From Photorhabdus noenieputensis (GTDB lineage Bacteria; Pseudomonadota; Gammaproteobacteria; Enterobacterales; Enterobacteriaceae), in contig NZ_RCWC01000015.1 in NCBI RefSeq assembly GCF_018448935.1, positions 1 to 64,000 of the forward strand: DNA of 64,000 nucleotides, in the 5' to 3' direction. Within the stretch, counting starts at the first letter, position 1. Every line of letters begins with the position of its first letter. Under the pieces are notes generated by a model. It was not told the DNA's origin and searched no databases. It saw only the letters and a list, made by a program, of their open reading frames with translations. Below, in pieces: positions 28,639-38,229 of the stretch. The translations under genes and the position numbers were made by a program.

Positions 28639-30744
28639 ATGAATGAAATTGAGAAATTGACCATAGCATCATTAAGATTAATATTGATGATATGTAATGG
28701 AAAAGAAAATATTGATGATATTGATAACTTAAAAAGCTCTGATTGTTACCACTCCTATATAAAGGATATAGAGAAAAAATTTAACTTATCTCTTTCAAAT
28801 AAAAATTCCGTAAGCAAAAAGCACCATAACATACCCTTACCCGCAATCTTGTTTGATAATAATGGCCTACCTTTTGTTTTAGCCAAATCGAATAAAGAAA
28901 GTTCATTAATTCAGAGGATCGATAAAGAAAATCCCGAAATATGGTCAGAAGAGAGGCTAATAAAAGAGTGGAATGGAAAATGGATTAAAATTAAACAGAA
29001 ACAAGCCAAATTTAACATCAGTTGGTTTATTCCAGAATTCCTGGCACAAAAGAAAAATCTGGGTGAAATACTGCTATTTTCCTTTGTGTTACAGATTCTT
29101 GCGTTAATTTCACCTCTAGTTATTCAGGTAGTTATGGATAAGGTCTTAATCCATCAAGCGTTATCGACACTTGATGTATTAGTCTTTGGCTTAATTATTG
29201 CCGGTATCATTGAGGTGATTTTACGTGGATTGCGCGAATACCAATACGCTCACACCGCCAATCGCATTGATATCAAATTGGGATTAAAACTGGTCCAGCA
29301 TCTGTTCGGGTTGCCTTTACTCTTTTTTAAATCCCGTCAGGTAGGGGCAATTGTCACACGGGTGCGTGAACTGAATACTGTCAGAGAATTTCTGACTGGT
29401 TCAATGTTTACCTTATCTGTCGATCTGCTGTTTATGTTTATTTTCATCTATGTGATGACGCTGTTATCCAGCACACTGACTTGGGTTTTTCTCGCTACTC
29501 TCCCTCTTTATGCCATTTTGGCATGGTGGCTGACTTCTCGCATGGAGAAAGCAGTTGAACAACAGTTCACCCATGCGGCAATCAACACCTCTTTTCTGAC
29601 TGAAACGGTTTCCGGTTCTGAAACTTTAAAAAGTCTGGCGGTAGAGCCAAGATTCGTTCGCCGTTGGGATAGCCAGACTGAAAAGATGGTGGATACCAGT
29701 TATGCGGTACAACAATTGAGTAATCGTTCAAATCATATTGTGATGCTACTGCAAAAAGTCACCAATGCAGCGATTCTCTGGTTAGGCGCGTCAGAAGTTT
29801 TATCACTGCAAATGACCATTGGTCAGTTGATCGCCTTCAACATGATGGTAAATCACACCTCCCAACCCTTAGCCCGACTAGTGGAGCTATGGGGACAATT
29901 TATCAGAACGCGGGTAGCCGTCGATAAATTAGGAGATATGTTAAACCTGCCAACCGAACAGCAATCCGGTCAACAACAAATCACGCTGCAAGGAGCGATC
30001 TCGTTTAACCATGTTGTCTTTCGCTATCAACCTGATATTCCACCGACGATTAAGGGATTGACTCTCCATATAAGAGCCGGAGAAACCATCGGTATTGTGG
30101 GTGCTTCTGGTTCCGGGAAAAGTACGTTAGCGCGTTTATTACTCCGCCTTTATACCCCAGAAACAGGCGCAATCACCTTAGATGGGATTCCATTGCAAAA
30201 TATAAATATTGAAACACTCAGGCAGCAAATCGGCGTGGTTCTGCAAGAAAATTTCTTATTTAACAAAACAGTATATGAGAATATCGCCCAATCAAAACCT
30301 GATGCCAATCTGGAAGCCGTAATTAAAGCGGCTAAACTGGCGGGTGCCCATGAATTTATTCTCAAGCTCCCGATGGGATATGACACAACTATCGCAGAAG
30401 GCGGGCAATCTTTATCCGGTGGTCAGCGTCAGCGACTTGCCATTGCCCGGACCATCCTGGCTAACCCCAAAATTCTTATTCTTGATGAAGCCACCAGCGC
30501 TCTTGATGATGAATCTCAATCACTTATTCAATCCAATATGGCGGAAATTGCCCAAGGTAGGACGGTTATTACCATCGCACACCGCCTTTCAACTGTACGT
30601 CATTGTGATCGCATCATTGTTCTTAAGCAGGGAGAAATTATCGAACAAGGCTCTCACGCTCAATTGCTTCACTACGGCAAGCAATACCGAAAGCTCTGGC
30701 AGTTACAACAAGAATTAAAACAAGAGGTGCCTTGTCATGATTAA
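28639..30744 (+). CDS. rtxB: RtxB, type I secretion ABC transporter for MARTX
   Basis: 701 residues, HlyB-like inner-membrane exporter. A poorly conserved N-terminal C39-like region is followed by a transmembrane domain (about 145-430). The ATPase domain has GASGSGKST (Walker A, about 488), LSGGQRQR signature, ILILDEATSALD (Walker B) and IAHRLST (H-loop), all intact. It overlaps rtxD by 8 bases. MARTX secretion uses two ABC proteins, RtxB and RtxE, thought to act as a heterodimer, plus RtxD and TolC; tolC is not in this window. The first 400 bases are notably AT-rich compared with the rest. Confidence 0.93.
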   Translation: MNEIEKLTIASLRLILMICNGKENIDDIDNLKSSDCYHSYIKDIEKKFNLSLSNKNSVSKKHHNIPLPAILFDNNGLPFVLAKSNKESSLIQRIDKENPEIWSEERLIKEWNGKWIKIKQKQAKFNISWFIPEFLAQKKNLGEILLFSFVLQILALISPLVIQVVMDKVLIHQALSTLDVLVFGLIIAGIIEVILRGLREYQYAHTANRIDIKLGLKLVQHLFGLPLLFFKSRQVGAIVTRVRELNTVREFLTGSMFTLSVDLLFMFIFIYVMTLLSSTLTWVFLATLPLYAILAWWLTSRMEKAVEQQFTHAAINTSFLTETVSGSETLKSLAVEPRFVRRWDSQTEKMVDTSYAVQQLSNRSNHIVMLLQKVTNAAILWLGASEVLSLQMTIGQLIAFNMMVNHTSQPLARLVELWGQFIRTRVAVDKLGDMLNLPTEQQSGQQQITLQGAISFNHVVFRYQPDIPPTIKGLTLHIRAGETIGIVGASGSGKSTLARLLLRLYTPETGAITLDGIPLQNINIETLRQQIGVVLQENFLFNKTVYENIAQSKPDANLEAVIKAAKLAGAHEFILKLPMGYDTTIAEGGQSLSGGQRQRLAIARTILANPKILILDEATSALDDESQSLIQSNMAEIAQGRTVITIAHRLSTVRHCDRIIVLKQGEIIEQGSHAQLLHYGKQYRKLWQLQQELKQEVPCHD

Positions 30745-32092
30745 CACTTTAAAGGATAAGATTAAAATACGATTACGCTCGTGTCCGCAACATTATGATT
30801 TTTTACCGACACATTTAACGTTATCACAACGTCCACCGTCACCGTTCGCCCGTTACACGGCGATAACGCTCAGTGTCGGTGTCATCATAGCCTTGCTCTG
30901 GGCCTATTTGGGCAAGTTGGATGTTCAGGCTACGGCCACCGGACGTCTGCTCGTCTCAGGTCGCTCTCAGATAATTCAAGCTTATGAACAGAGCCGGGTG
31001 ACAGCTATCCATGTTCAGAACGGACAGCGAGTAACGAAAGATACCCCACTTCTGACATTGGACACACTCGGTGTTAATCAAGATATCGCTCGGTTACTCA
31101 AGCAGATCGAATATCAAGCCCATGAAAAAATTCGTTATCAGGCTTTAACCGAGGAACAGGCACCAGAAGAACAAGAACTATTTCAAGCATTGCCGGTATC
31201 TCAACAAGCACAAGTTGTTGAAAACTATTCCCGTGAGAAAAGAGAGTATGAAGCGAGCGTAACAAATCTGAAAGCAGAGATGAACGTCAACCTCTCTTCT
31301 CAACAATCACGGAAAAGCGATATCAATGCGCTCACTAAGCTCCGGCAAAATATTAGCCAGCGTTTAAAAGCACGCCAGACTTTAAGTCAAAAACAAGTTA
31401 TCAGTAAAGTTGAATACCTTGAACAGGAAAAAGAGTTTCTGGAAACAGAACGTCTGATTATTCAACAAAATGCAGAACTTAATGTGCTGCAATCGCAATA
31501 TATCAGCTTGGAAGAGCGCTTAAATAGCCTGAAAACACAAAAAGAGCGCGAATGGTTTGATAAAAGAAAACAGGCCGAAGTTCAATTGGTTGTTTTAGAG
31601 CAAGAGCTGGCAAAAGCTCAAGTGCGAGAACAGCTTGAAATTATTCGCTCTCCTGTTACAGGGACCGTTCAACAACTCAGTGTGCATACATTAGGCGCAG
31701 TTTTGCAACCAGCACAAAACTTAATGGTGATCGTCCCTGATGACAATGTGCAAGTGGCAGAAGTGCAAATTCTCAATAAAGATGCCGGATTTATTCATCC
31801 CGGGCAACAAGTCACCGTTAAGGTAGACGCTTTCCCCTATACCCGTTATGGCACGATTGATGGCGAACTGCTGAATATATCCAGAGACTCAACCACCGAT
31901 GAGCGGTTAGGGTTGGTCTTCCCTGCTCAGATAAACCTTAAGAGTAATAATATCGTCATAGACAACACACGTGTTGACATTACCCCAGGTATGTCAATTG
32001 TCGCTGAAATCAAAACTGATCAACGCCGCGTTATCGATTATCTCCTTAGCCCTATCAGAGAGTATCAATCTGAAGCCTTGAGGGAGAAATAA
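30737..32092 (+). CDS. rtxD: RtxD, HlyD-family membrane fusion protein
   Basis: 451 residues, the usual length for type I secretion adaptors. A short cytoplasmic N-terminus is followed by one membrane segment (about 36-55, ITLSVGVIIALLWAYLG). A lipoyl/beta-barrel half (VTAIHVQNGQRVTKDTPLLTLD) precedes a long coiled coil (about 130-300), and the HlyD C-terminal signature region (VTVKVDAFPYTRYGTIDGEL) closes the protein. It bridges RtxB/RtxE to TolC across the periplasm. The start overlaps the end of rtxB and rtxE begins 3 bases after its stop, so the three are translationally coupled. Confidence 0.93.
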   Translation: MINTLKDKIKIRLRSCPQHYDFLPTHLTLSQRPPSPFARYTAITLSVGVIIALLWAYLGKLDVQATATGRLLVSGRSQIIQAYEQSRVTAIHVQNGQRVTKDTPLLTLDTLGVNQDIARLLKQIEYQAHEKIRYQALTEEQAPEEQELFQALPVSQQAQVVENYSREKREYEASVTNLKAEMNVNLSSQQSRKSDINALTKLRQNISQRLKARQTLSQKQVISKVEYLEQEKEFLETERLIIQQNAELNVLQSQYISLEERLNSLKTQKEREWFDKRKQAEVQLVVLEQELAKAQVREQLEIIRSPVTGTVQQLSVHTLGAVLQPAQNLMVIVPDDNVQVAEVQILNKDAGFIHPGQQVTVKVDAFPYTRYGTIDGELLNISRDSTTDERLGLVFPAQINLKSNNIVIDNTRVDITPGMSIVAEIKTDQRRVIDYLLSPIREYQSEALREK

Positions 32093-32094
32093 TC

Positions 32095-34239
32095 GTGAAC
32101 ATATTACCTTCTTCTGCTGCCGATTCCGGTAACAACCCTCATAATCAAGCACTGGATTGCATTGTCTATGTGGGAAAACAATTTCATAAGTCGGCCACTA
32201 TTGATCAACTTCAACACCGCCTGGGTTTTGATTCTTTACATCTGAATGATTTACAACTACGCGAAGCCGCTGACGCTATTGGGCTACACAGTAAGATCGA
32301 GCAATTAACTGTCAATACAAGGCCAATGTTACCCTTACCGGCATTGATTGAACTAGAACAGCAATGGTGGGTACTGATTGAGGTCAGTAACACCCATATT
32401 ATTATTCTCGATCCTGCGACTAAACAAACTCGGTCACTCTCTTTATTTGCTGATAATAAAGAGCATGCCTATAAGATCCTGTTGATCGCCGATCAGGAAT
32501 TAACTAAAAAACATGTCAAATTCGGTCTGGGCTGGTTTTACCCCTCTATTTTCCGCCAGAAAAGTCAGATAAGAGATCTATTTTTATTTGCCATTGTTCT
32601 GCAATTATTTGCGCTGGTCAGCCCGATCCTGTTTGAAAATATCATCGATAAAGTATTGGTAGGACGGAGTTTATCCAGCCTGCATGTATTAGGTATGGCT
32701 ATGCTCGCTATCGCCCTTGCCGAACCTTTGTATAGCTTTATGCGCAACACCGTGTTTGGACACATGGCAAGCCAGATAAATTCTGAACTTTCCGGGCGAC
32801 TGTATCGCCACCTAACAAACTTGCCGCTACAATATTTTAAGCAACGGCAAACCGGGCAGATTATTGCCAGAGTCAGAGAAATGTCTCAAATCCGTCAGTT
32901 TTTGACCGGTTCTACCTTGATGCTGCTGTTAGATCTGATTTTCGTCATCATGTTCATTGGCGTTATGTTTTACTATGCCAAGATATTGACCTGGATCGTT
33001 ATTGGCTCACTCTTTGTTTATTTCGTATTCTGGCTGATCGCCGGGCCAATTATTCGCCGCAAAGTGGAAGCAGAATATGAAACCGATGCGAATGCAACGA
33101 GCTTTCTGACCGAAACCGTAACAGGCATTGAAACCATCAAAACCACCGCGACTGAAAAGCGTTTTTTACATCAGTGGCAACGCATTCTCAGCCAACAATT
33201 GACGAAAAGTTTTGCGGCCCAGAAAAGCGGTTTAATTGCCGGGCAAGGAATCGATTTTGTCCAAAAATTTACCGCCGCCATCCTTTTATGGTGGGGAGTG
33301 ACCGAGGTTTTACGTGGTGAACTGACGCCGGGACAACTTATCGCTTTTAATATGCTCGCCGGACATGTCACCCAACCTATCCTACGGCTGGCACAGGTTT
33401 GGCAAGATTTTCAACATACGTTAATCGCTCTGAAACGTGTCGGAGATATTCTTGATGAGCCAATGGAGAACAGTAAACAGGGATTGGCTTCTGTACCTGA
33501 GCTGGAAGGTCAGATTGAATTCAGGAGCATTCGTTTTCGCTATCATGACGATACACCGGAAGTTCTGGCAAATTTATCGTTATCAATAAAATCTGGTCAA
33601 TTTATTGGGATAACCGGACCATCGGGTTCCGGCAAAAGTACTCTCACCCGTTTACTACAAAGGCTATATGTACCTCAACATGGGCAAGTTCTAATTGATG
33701 GTATGGATCTGGCTATTGCCGATCCCGTCTCTTTACGCCGCAATATGAGTGTTGTGCTCCAGGAAAGTATCCTCTTTTCCGGCAGCATCATTGATAACAT
33801 CCGACTATGTAAACCCAACGCCACTGATGCAGAAGTCTATCGCGCCGCTGAGTTATCTGGTGCCATTGAATTTATCCAATCGCTTCCTCACGGTTTTGCT
33901 CATCCGGTCGGGGAGAAAGGGGCAAATCTCTCTGGTGGTCAAAGGCAGCGCATCGCATTAGCAAGAGCACTCTTGGTCAATCCGACTATTCTGATCCTCG
34001 ATGAAGCCACCTCAGCATTAGATTATGAATCTGAAGCCGCAATCATGGCAAATATGGATGAAGTATGCCGTAACAGAACGGTTATTAGCATTGCTCACCG
34101 GCTCAACACGATTCGTCATGCCGACAAAATTTGCGTATTAGATCAAGGACAAATCGTCGAATTTGACTCACATGATCAACTACTTCAACAAGGCGGCTTA
34201 TACGCTCATTTATGGCATCAACAAATTGGTGAAAGCTGA
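32095..34239 (+). CDS. rtxE: RtxE, second type I secretion ABC transporter
   Basis: 714 residues starting at GTG 32095, with AGGGAG 9 bases upstream inside the end of rtxD. Its architecture is like RtxB: an N-terminal C39-like domain without a visible catalytic Cys-His pair, a membrane domain, and an ATPase with GPSGSGKST (about 508), LSGGQRQR, ILILDEATSALD and IAHRLNT. A second ABC protein is the diagnostic feature of the four-component MARTX secretion system. RtxB and RtxE are clearly paralogous but far from identical. Confidence 0.93.
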   Translation: MNILPSSAADSGNNPHNQALDCIVYVGKQFHKSATIDQLQHRLGFDSLHLNDLQLREAADAIGLHSKIEQLTVNTRPMLPLPALIELEQQWWVLIEVSNTHIIILDPATKQTRSLSLFADNKEHAYKILLIADQELTKKHVKFGLGWFYPSIFRQKSQIRDLFLFAIVLQLFALVSPILFENIIDKVLVGRSLSSLHVLGMAMLAIALAEPLYSFMRNTVFGHMASQINSELSGRLYRHLTNLPLQYFKQRQTGQIIARVREMSQIRQFLTGSTLMLLLDLIFVIMFIGVMFYYAKILTWIVIGSLFVYFVFWLIAGPIIRRKVEAEYETDANATSFLTETVTGIETIKTTATEKRFLHQWQRILSQQLTKSFAAQKSGLIAGQGIDFVQKFTAAILLWWGVTEVLRGELTPGQLIAFNMLAGHVTQPILRLAQVWQDFQHTLIALKRVGDILDEPMENSKQGLASVPELEGQIEFRSIRFRYHDDTPEVLANLSLSIKSGQFIGITGPSGSGKSTLTRLLQRLYVPQHGQVLIDGMDLAIADPVSLRRNMSVVLQESILFSGSIIDNIRLCKPNATDAEVYRAAELSGAIEFIQSLPHGFAHPVGEKGANLSGGQRQRIALARALLVNPTILILDEATSALDYESEAAIMANMDEVCRNRTVISIAHRLNTIRHADKICVLDQGQIVEFDSHDQLLQQGGLYAHLWHQQIGES

Positions 34240-34262
34240 ATTGACATTCAGCTTAATTTCTT
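34233..34262 (+). terminator. Probable terminator of rtxBDE
   Basis: AAGCTGAA (34233-34240), spacer TTGACA, then TTCAGCTT (34247-34254): a perfect 8-bp stem overlapping the rtxE stop codon, followed by AATTTCTT. The U-tract is short, so termination may be partial. Confidence 0.5.
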
Positions 34263-34429
34263 AAGAAGAGGAAGCATAAATTTTGACTCAAATTGTATCT
34301 ATTTTTATTTATTTGATTAATAAATTAACAAAATGTAAATAAATTATTTAAATTGTAACGTTCAGTTATTAATATGTTATATAAATCAAATATCTTTATA
34401 CATCTTAACTTTTAAGTTGGAGAGTTCTT

Positions 34430-35398
34430 ATGGATAGGAATCCAGTTTCGTTAAGCGCTTTGGCATTTTCAGGAGGATCTCTAACTTCTATTACCGGCCC
34501 GATAGAAATTTTAACCACCGCCGCCCACTTAGCCGGCGCGCCGGAACCAGAAATCAATATCATTACCCAAGATAATCAAGATGTTATCGGGCTAGGCGGT
34601 GTTCGGCTAAAACCCAATAAACTCATAGGAGAGATTAAACAAACAGATATTGTCTTGGTGGGGGCAATCGGACTCCCCTACAACGATCTCGATTCTTGCA
34701 CGCAAGAAACCTTAGATTGGCTGCAAATGATGGAACAAAAAAATATCCCTATCGTCTCTATTTGCTCTGGTTCATTCATCCTGGCTAAAGCTAATTTACT
34801 CAATAACCGTAAAGCCACCACCCACTGGCTGTTTACCAACCTATTTAAGGATATGTTTCCACAAGTACAGTTACACTCGGAAATAAAAGTCACCAGAGAT
34901 AATAATATCTTTTGTACTTCTGGCACCTATGAATATAACGATGTCATGATGCATATTGTTGAACAGATATATGGCCAAAATACCAGGGAAACCTGTAGTC
35001 AGCTTATATTTGGCGATATGGAAGGACTTCCTTCGCATACTCTGGCAAGTTTTGTCCCCTATCGCCAACATTCAGATACATTAATCCACAAACTACAAGA
35101 TTGGATGCACTCTGCCCCATCAGACCGATTATCGGTTGGCAATTTGGCCGATAAAATTCATCTGTGTGAAAGACAAATGAAACGGCGCTTTAAAACTGCA
35201 ACCGGCCAGACACCGATTCAATATATCCAACAGATTCGATTATCTCTGGCGAAATGCCGGTTAGAAAAATCGAATAAGACCATAGAAGAAATCAGCCATG
35301 AAGTTGGCTATGAAGATACTCGTTATTTCAGAGAGTTATTCAAGAAACTTAATGGGTTAACACCAATAGAGTACCGCAGAAAATACCAGCACCGCTAA
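34430..35398 (+). CDS. GlxA-type AraC-family regulator with DJ-1/PfpI domain
   Basis: 322 residues from ATG with GGAGAG upstream. The N-terminal two thirds is a DJ-1/PfpI (class I glutamine amidotransferase-like) sensor domain, with ISICSGSFILAKANLL-type nucleophile elbow (VSICSGSF) and ATTHW. The last 100 residues are an AraC double helix-turn-helix (RQMKRRFKTATGQTPIQYIQ and the C-terminal IEEISHEVGYEDTRYF). It follows rtxE by 190 bases on the same strand. Proximity makes control of the rtx genes possible but there is no direct sign of it. The inducer is unknown. Confidence 0.88.
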   Translation: MDRNPVSLSALAFSGGSLTSITGPIEILTTAAHLAGAPEPEINIITQDNQDVIGLGGVRLKPNKLIGEIKQTDIVLVGAIGLPYNDLDSCTQETLDWLQMMEQKNIPIVSICSGSFILAKANLLNNRKATTHWLFTNLFKDMFPQVQLHSEIKVTRDNNIFCTSGTYEYNDVMMHIVEQIYGQNTRETCSQLIFGDMEGLPSHTLASFVPYRQHSDTLIHKLQDWMHSAPSDRLSVGNLADKIHLCERQMKRRFKTATGQTPIQYIQQIRLSLAKCRLEKSNKTIEEISHEVGYEDTRYFRELFKKLNGLTPIEYRRKYQHR

Positions 35399-35536
35399 AA
35401 CGGAAACTCAATCACAATCCTTTACGGATAAGCAGTGACGCTGCTTTTATCTTTGTCAGGCAGTAGCGATACACTAGAAGCTGGGGTATCATGGCGTGCT
35501 ATATTTTATGGTATACGCCCTTTACTAATTGAATTT

Positions 35537-35824
35537 ATGGCAAAAGAACAAATGGATCGCACCACTCTGGATTTGTTCGCAAATGAACGCAGACCGGGGC
35601 GCCCAAAAACCAACCCACTTTCCAGGGATGAACAACTCAGAGTCAACAAGCGTAACCAACTTCGCCGTGATAAGGTGCGCGGTCTGCGTCGTGTGGAATT
35701 GAAAATAAATGCTGATGCAGTAGATGCGCTTAACTTTCTTGCACAGCAACGCAACATCAGCCGCAGTGAACTCATCGAGCAAATTTTGCTGGCCCAGTTA
35801 GCAGAAAGTAACGTTACGACTTGA
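35537..35824 (+). CDS. ybfE: YbfE family protein (LexA-regulated in E. coli)
   Basis: 95 residues. The start is placed at the ATG of MAKEQMDRTTLDLFANERRP, which corresponds to the E. coli YbfE start; the frame extends 34 codons further to a GTG at 35435 but that part looks non-coding. It contains RPGRPKTNPLSRDEQLRVNK, and its C-terminus (VDALNFLAQQRNISRSELIE) resembles a ribbon-helix-helix motif. It stands upstream of fldA-fur, matching the conserved enterobacterial neighbourhood. No clear LexA box (CTGT-N8-ACAG) is visible in the 100 bases upstream. Confidence 0.88.
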   Translation: MAKEQMDRTTLDLFANERRPGRPKTNPLSRDEQLRVNKRNQLRRDKVRGLRRVELKINADAVDALNFLAQQRNISRSELIEQILLAQLAESNVTT

Positions 35825-35998
35825 TAGCATTGAAGGCACGAAATCACACAAACTTGACAGAATTGTCCTGACTGTTTAGTCAAAATAGGATTTTGTTTTT
35901 TTATTAATACAATCAGTACCTTTTTCACTGATTTTTAACATTTTATACGTATATCTCATACAGAAATACACAAATAAAACAAGAGGTTATATTATCCT

Positions 35999-36529
35999 AT
36001 GGCAATTATAGGTATATTTTTCGGCAGCGATACCGGCAACACAGAAAATATTGCCAAAAAGATCCAAAAAATTCTGGGCTCCGACATTGCAGAAGTCCAT
36101 GATATCGCCAAGAGCAGCAAAGAAGATATCGAACAGTTCGATATTCTGCTACTCGGCATTCCTACCTGGTACTACGGCGAAGCACAATGCGACTGGGATG
36201 ATTTCTTCCCTACTTTGGAAGAGATCGATTTTGAAGGGAAGTTGGTCGCTCTTTTTGGTTGTGGCGATCAGGAAGATTACGCGGAATATTTCTGTGATGC
36301 GATGGGAACTATCCGTGACATCATTGAACCCCGCGGTGCCATTATTGTTGGTCATTGGCCAACTGAGGGCTATCATTTCGAAGAATCAAAAGGTCTGGCT
36401 GATGATAGCCATTTTATCGGGCTTGCTATTGACGAAGACCGCCAACCAGAATTAACCGAAGAGCGTGTTAATGCCTGGACCAAGCAGATTTACGAAGAGC
36501 TGAGTCTGTCAGAAATTCTTGCAGGATAG
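35999..36529 (+). CDS. fldA: Flavodoxin 1
   Basis: 176 residues, standard length for FldA. The FMN phosphate loop is [10 protein letters not shown] near the N-terminus. The FMN-stacking loops [15 protein letters not shown] and [15 protein letters not shown] are intact. It is the essential low-potential electron carrier for IspG/IspH, BioB and other enzymes. Adjacent to fur, as in other enterobacteria, where it belongs to the iron/oxidative-stress responsive region. Confidence 0.96.
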   Translation: MAIIGIFFGSDTGNTENIAKKIQKILGSDIAEVHDIAKSSKEDIEQFDILLLGIPTWYYGEAQCDWDDFFPTLEEIDFEGKLVALFGCGDQEDYAEYFCDAMGTIRDIIEPRGAIIVGHWPTEGYHFEESKGLADDSHFIGLAIDEDRQPELTEERVNAWTKQIYEELSLSEILAG

Positions 36530-36790
36530 CGGACTATCCCAGTAAGCGTAATTGGTGCAGGCCATTTCTTATCAATAGTGAACCCACGGTAGGTGAGAAG
36601 TGACTCGCTTCATTCGCCCTGTGGGATCGCGTTCAAAGGCTATTGCTTTTATCAAAACATTGCTTAAATCCGCTTTTTATTACGAAGAATGGCAAAAGAT
36701 AGCCTAAACACGATAAATAGTAAGGTTATTCCTGCGTTTTATAAATGATTATTCTGGCAAAATGTGTAATGAAAGTTCGGGTTAACGTGG

Positions 36791-36832
36791 TTTTCATTTT
36801 CACTAGCCATGCCTATAATCATAATCTGATAA
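36791..36832 (+). promoter_or_regulatory. fur promoter with overlapping Fur-box-like sequence
   Basis: TTTTCA (36791-36796), a 17-base spacer and TATAAT (36814-36819) form a good sigma-70 promoter 75 bases before fur. TATAATCATAATCTGATAA covering the -10 resembles two repeats of the Fur hexamer GATAAT. This would allow autoregulation, which is known for fur in E. coli; here it is inferred. The rest of the 365-base fldA-fur gap has no gene I can support. Confidence 0.55.
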
Positions 36833-36894
36833 CTAACTGGTACTTTTTGAAGTATCGCTAAGCTCACTTTACTGAGTAACAGGACTGAATCCGC

Positions 36895-37341
36895 ATGACC
36901 GACAACAACAAGGCATTAAAAGATGCTGGACTTAAAGTTACACTTCCTCGTTTGAAAATATTGGAAGTGTTACAGGAGCCTGAATATCACCATGTCAGTG
37001 CGGAAGATCTCTACAAAAAACTGATTGATAACGGTGAAGAGATTGGACTTGCTACTGTCTACCGCGTGTTGAATCAGTTTGATGATGCCGGTATTGTCAC
37101 CCGTCATAACTTTGAGGGTGGCAAATCGGTTTTTGAACTCACTCAACAACACCACCACGACCATTTAATCTGTCTGGACTGTGGTAAAGTCATTGAATTT
37201 AGTGACAAATATATTGAAAGACGCCAGAAGAATATTGCTGAGCGTTATGGGATTAAGCTTTCAAACCACAGTCTTTATTTATATGGTCACTGCTCCGCCG
37301 GTAATTGCCGCGAAGACAGTAGTGCACATGACGAGAAGTAA
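36895..37341 (+). CDS. fur: Ferric uptake regulator Fur
   Basis: 148 residues, the length of E. coli Fur. N-terminal winged helix (LKVTLPRLKILEVLQ, then EEIGLATVYRVLNQFDDAG). Metal sites are in the His-rich stretch (QQHHHDHLICLDCGK, holding the C-x2-C zinc pair) and the C-terminal HCSAGNC. It represses iron-uptake genes when loaded with Fe2+. Start at ATG 36895 with CAGGA upstream. Confidence 0.97.
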   Translation: MTDNNKALKDAGLKVTLPRLKILEVLQEPEYHHVSAEDLYKKLIDNGEEIGLATVYRVLNQFDDAGIVTRHNFEGGKSVFELTQQHHHDHLICLDCGKVIEFSDKYIERRQKNIAERYGIKLSNHSLYLYGHCSAGNCREDSSAHDEK

Positions 37342-37379
37342 TTCACGCCTGAACCTCTAATTTTTTATCTACCTAGAGA

Positions 37380-37401
37380 GGGGAACCCATCAGGGTTCCC
37401 C
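37380..37401. repeat. Hairpin repeat, copy 1 (flanks dinJ/yafQ)
   Basis: GGGGAACCC ATCA GGGTTCCCC is a perfect 9-bp stem with a 4-base loop, 40 bases after fur. No T-tract follows, so it is not a textbook terminator, though it may act as one. A 21-base direct repeat of it recurs at 38230-38250, on the other side of the toxin-antitoxin module. Confidence 0.75.
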
Positions 37402-37445
37402 AAAAGGACTATATTTCAAGTTGATTCAGGCCCGTCAAAGATGAG

Positions 37446-37726
37446 CTATAAGCCAAGCTCTGAGTGAGAGCCAAGACGGACAAGGCACAATGTGTCCGCA
37501 TCGGGTTTCTGATAAATCAGTATCAAGTCAGGCTTGATATGACAATCTCGAAAATCCTTCCAATCACCAGAAAGAGCATGATCGCAATATTTCGGCTCTA
37601 GCAAGCTATCAGAAGCCAATAATTCAATCACCAGCATCAGTACGTCATCAAGAACTTCACGATGCCGACCTCTCTTTTCTCTTTGTAATCTCGTTTGAAT
37701 TGGCTTGCGTAGTCAATCGTCCGCAT
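37446..37726 (-). pseudogene. yafQ-type mRNA interferase toxin gene, frameshifted
   Basis: The start is the ATG at 37726, overlapping the antitoxin stop. The frame begins MRTIDYASQFKRDYK and then loses register at the AAA of 37682-37684. One extra A there would give DYKREKRGRHREVL and join perfectly to the downstream frame, which ends with GDWKDFRDCHIKPDLILIY and SHSELGL, the RelE/YafQ core. A single-base deletion in a short A run therefore disables the toxin. The C-terminal 63 codons remain open from an internal ATG at 37637 but lack the N-terminal part of the fold. Confidence 0.8.
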
Positions 37727-37976
37727 TAAGATTGGCCATTAAATCTTTTACAGTGGAGAATGATTTACCGCAACCTTTGCGAGCTTCTCTCATTGCAGCT
37801 ATTGTTATCTCATTTGGTACCAACGGTTCAAAAGGTAACGCTTTTTCTCTTGCTACCCGAGTTAACATCATGCGAACGGCATCTGATACAGTCAAACCCA
37901 TAGCAGCCAGAACGGCAGCCGCCTCTGTCTTAATCTCTCCATCAATACGGGTTTGTATTAATTGGTTTGTAGCCAT
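37713..37976 (-). CDS. dinJ: DinJ/RelB-family antitoxin
   Basis: 87 residues, with GAGAG upstream of the ATG. The N-terminal TNQLIQTRIDGEIKTEAAAV followed by MGLTVSDAVRMMLTRVA is the ribbon-helix-helix DNA-binding domain of RelB/DinJ antitoxins. The C-terminal toxin-binding arm follows. It is intact although its partner toxin gene is frameshifted. It should bind its own operator just upstream. It could remain as an orphan repressor or protect against related YafQ toxins (inference). Confidence 0.88.
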   Translation of the reverse strand: MATNQLIQTRIDGEIKTEAAAVLAAMGLTVSDAVRMMLTRVAREKALPFEPLVPNEITIAAMREARKGCGKSFSTVKDLMANLNADD

Positions 37977-37990
37977 ATAAGATCTCTCAT

Positions 37991-38020
37991 TGAATTACAT
38001 TGTAATGCAACTGTAATTCA
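37991..38020 (-). promoter_or_regulatory. Palindromic operator upstream of dinJ
   Basis: TGAATTACA (37991-37999) and TGTAATTCA (38012-38020) are perfect 9-bp inverted arms around a 12-base spacer; ATTACA-T-TGTAAT is nested inside. It lies 15 bases before the antitoxin start, where RelB/DinJ antitoxins normally bind to repress their operon. Confidence 0.72.
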
Positions 38021-38103
38021 ATGAATGTCTATAATCAACTTTCGCTCAATACATGAAGAGGTAATTGAGTTTCATCTATTGAAAAATTTTTACATAACTA
38101 ACG

Positions 38104-38226
38104 TCATAGATATGACTGAATCTGTAGTACGAGCCTGTCGGGCAACTCGATATCGAGACGCAACTTGCCACCAATCACCTCAACGTAATGTTTGAAGTGG
38201 CGAGGTTTTTCAGAAATTAGTCTCAT
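38104..38226 (-). CDS. Possible 40-residue protein of unknown function
   Basis: ATG at 38226, stop at 38104. The peptide starts MRLISEKPRHFKHYVEVIGG and continues KLRLDIELPDRLVLQIQSYL; amino-acid use is protein-like and well balanced. It lies directly behind the chitobiase gene, separated by the copy-2 hairpin. No good ribosome binding site and no recognised family. It may be a fragment of a larger gene. Confidence 0.3.
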   Translation of the reverse strand: MRLISEKPRHFKHYVEVIGGKLRLDIELPDRLVLQIQSYL

Positions 38227-38229
38227 TGA

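Noticed and set aside
35435-35536. N-terminal 34-codon extension of ybfE
   Set aside because: Known YbfE proteins start at MAKEQ; the extension has no family similarity.
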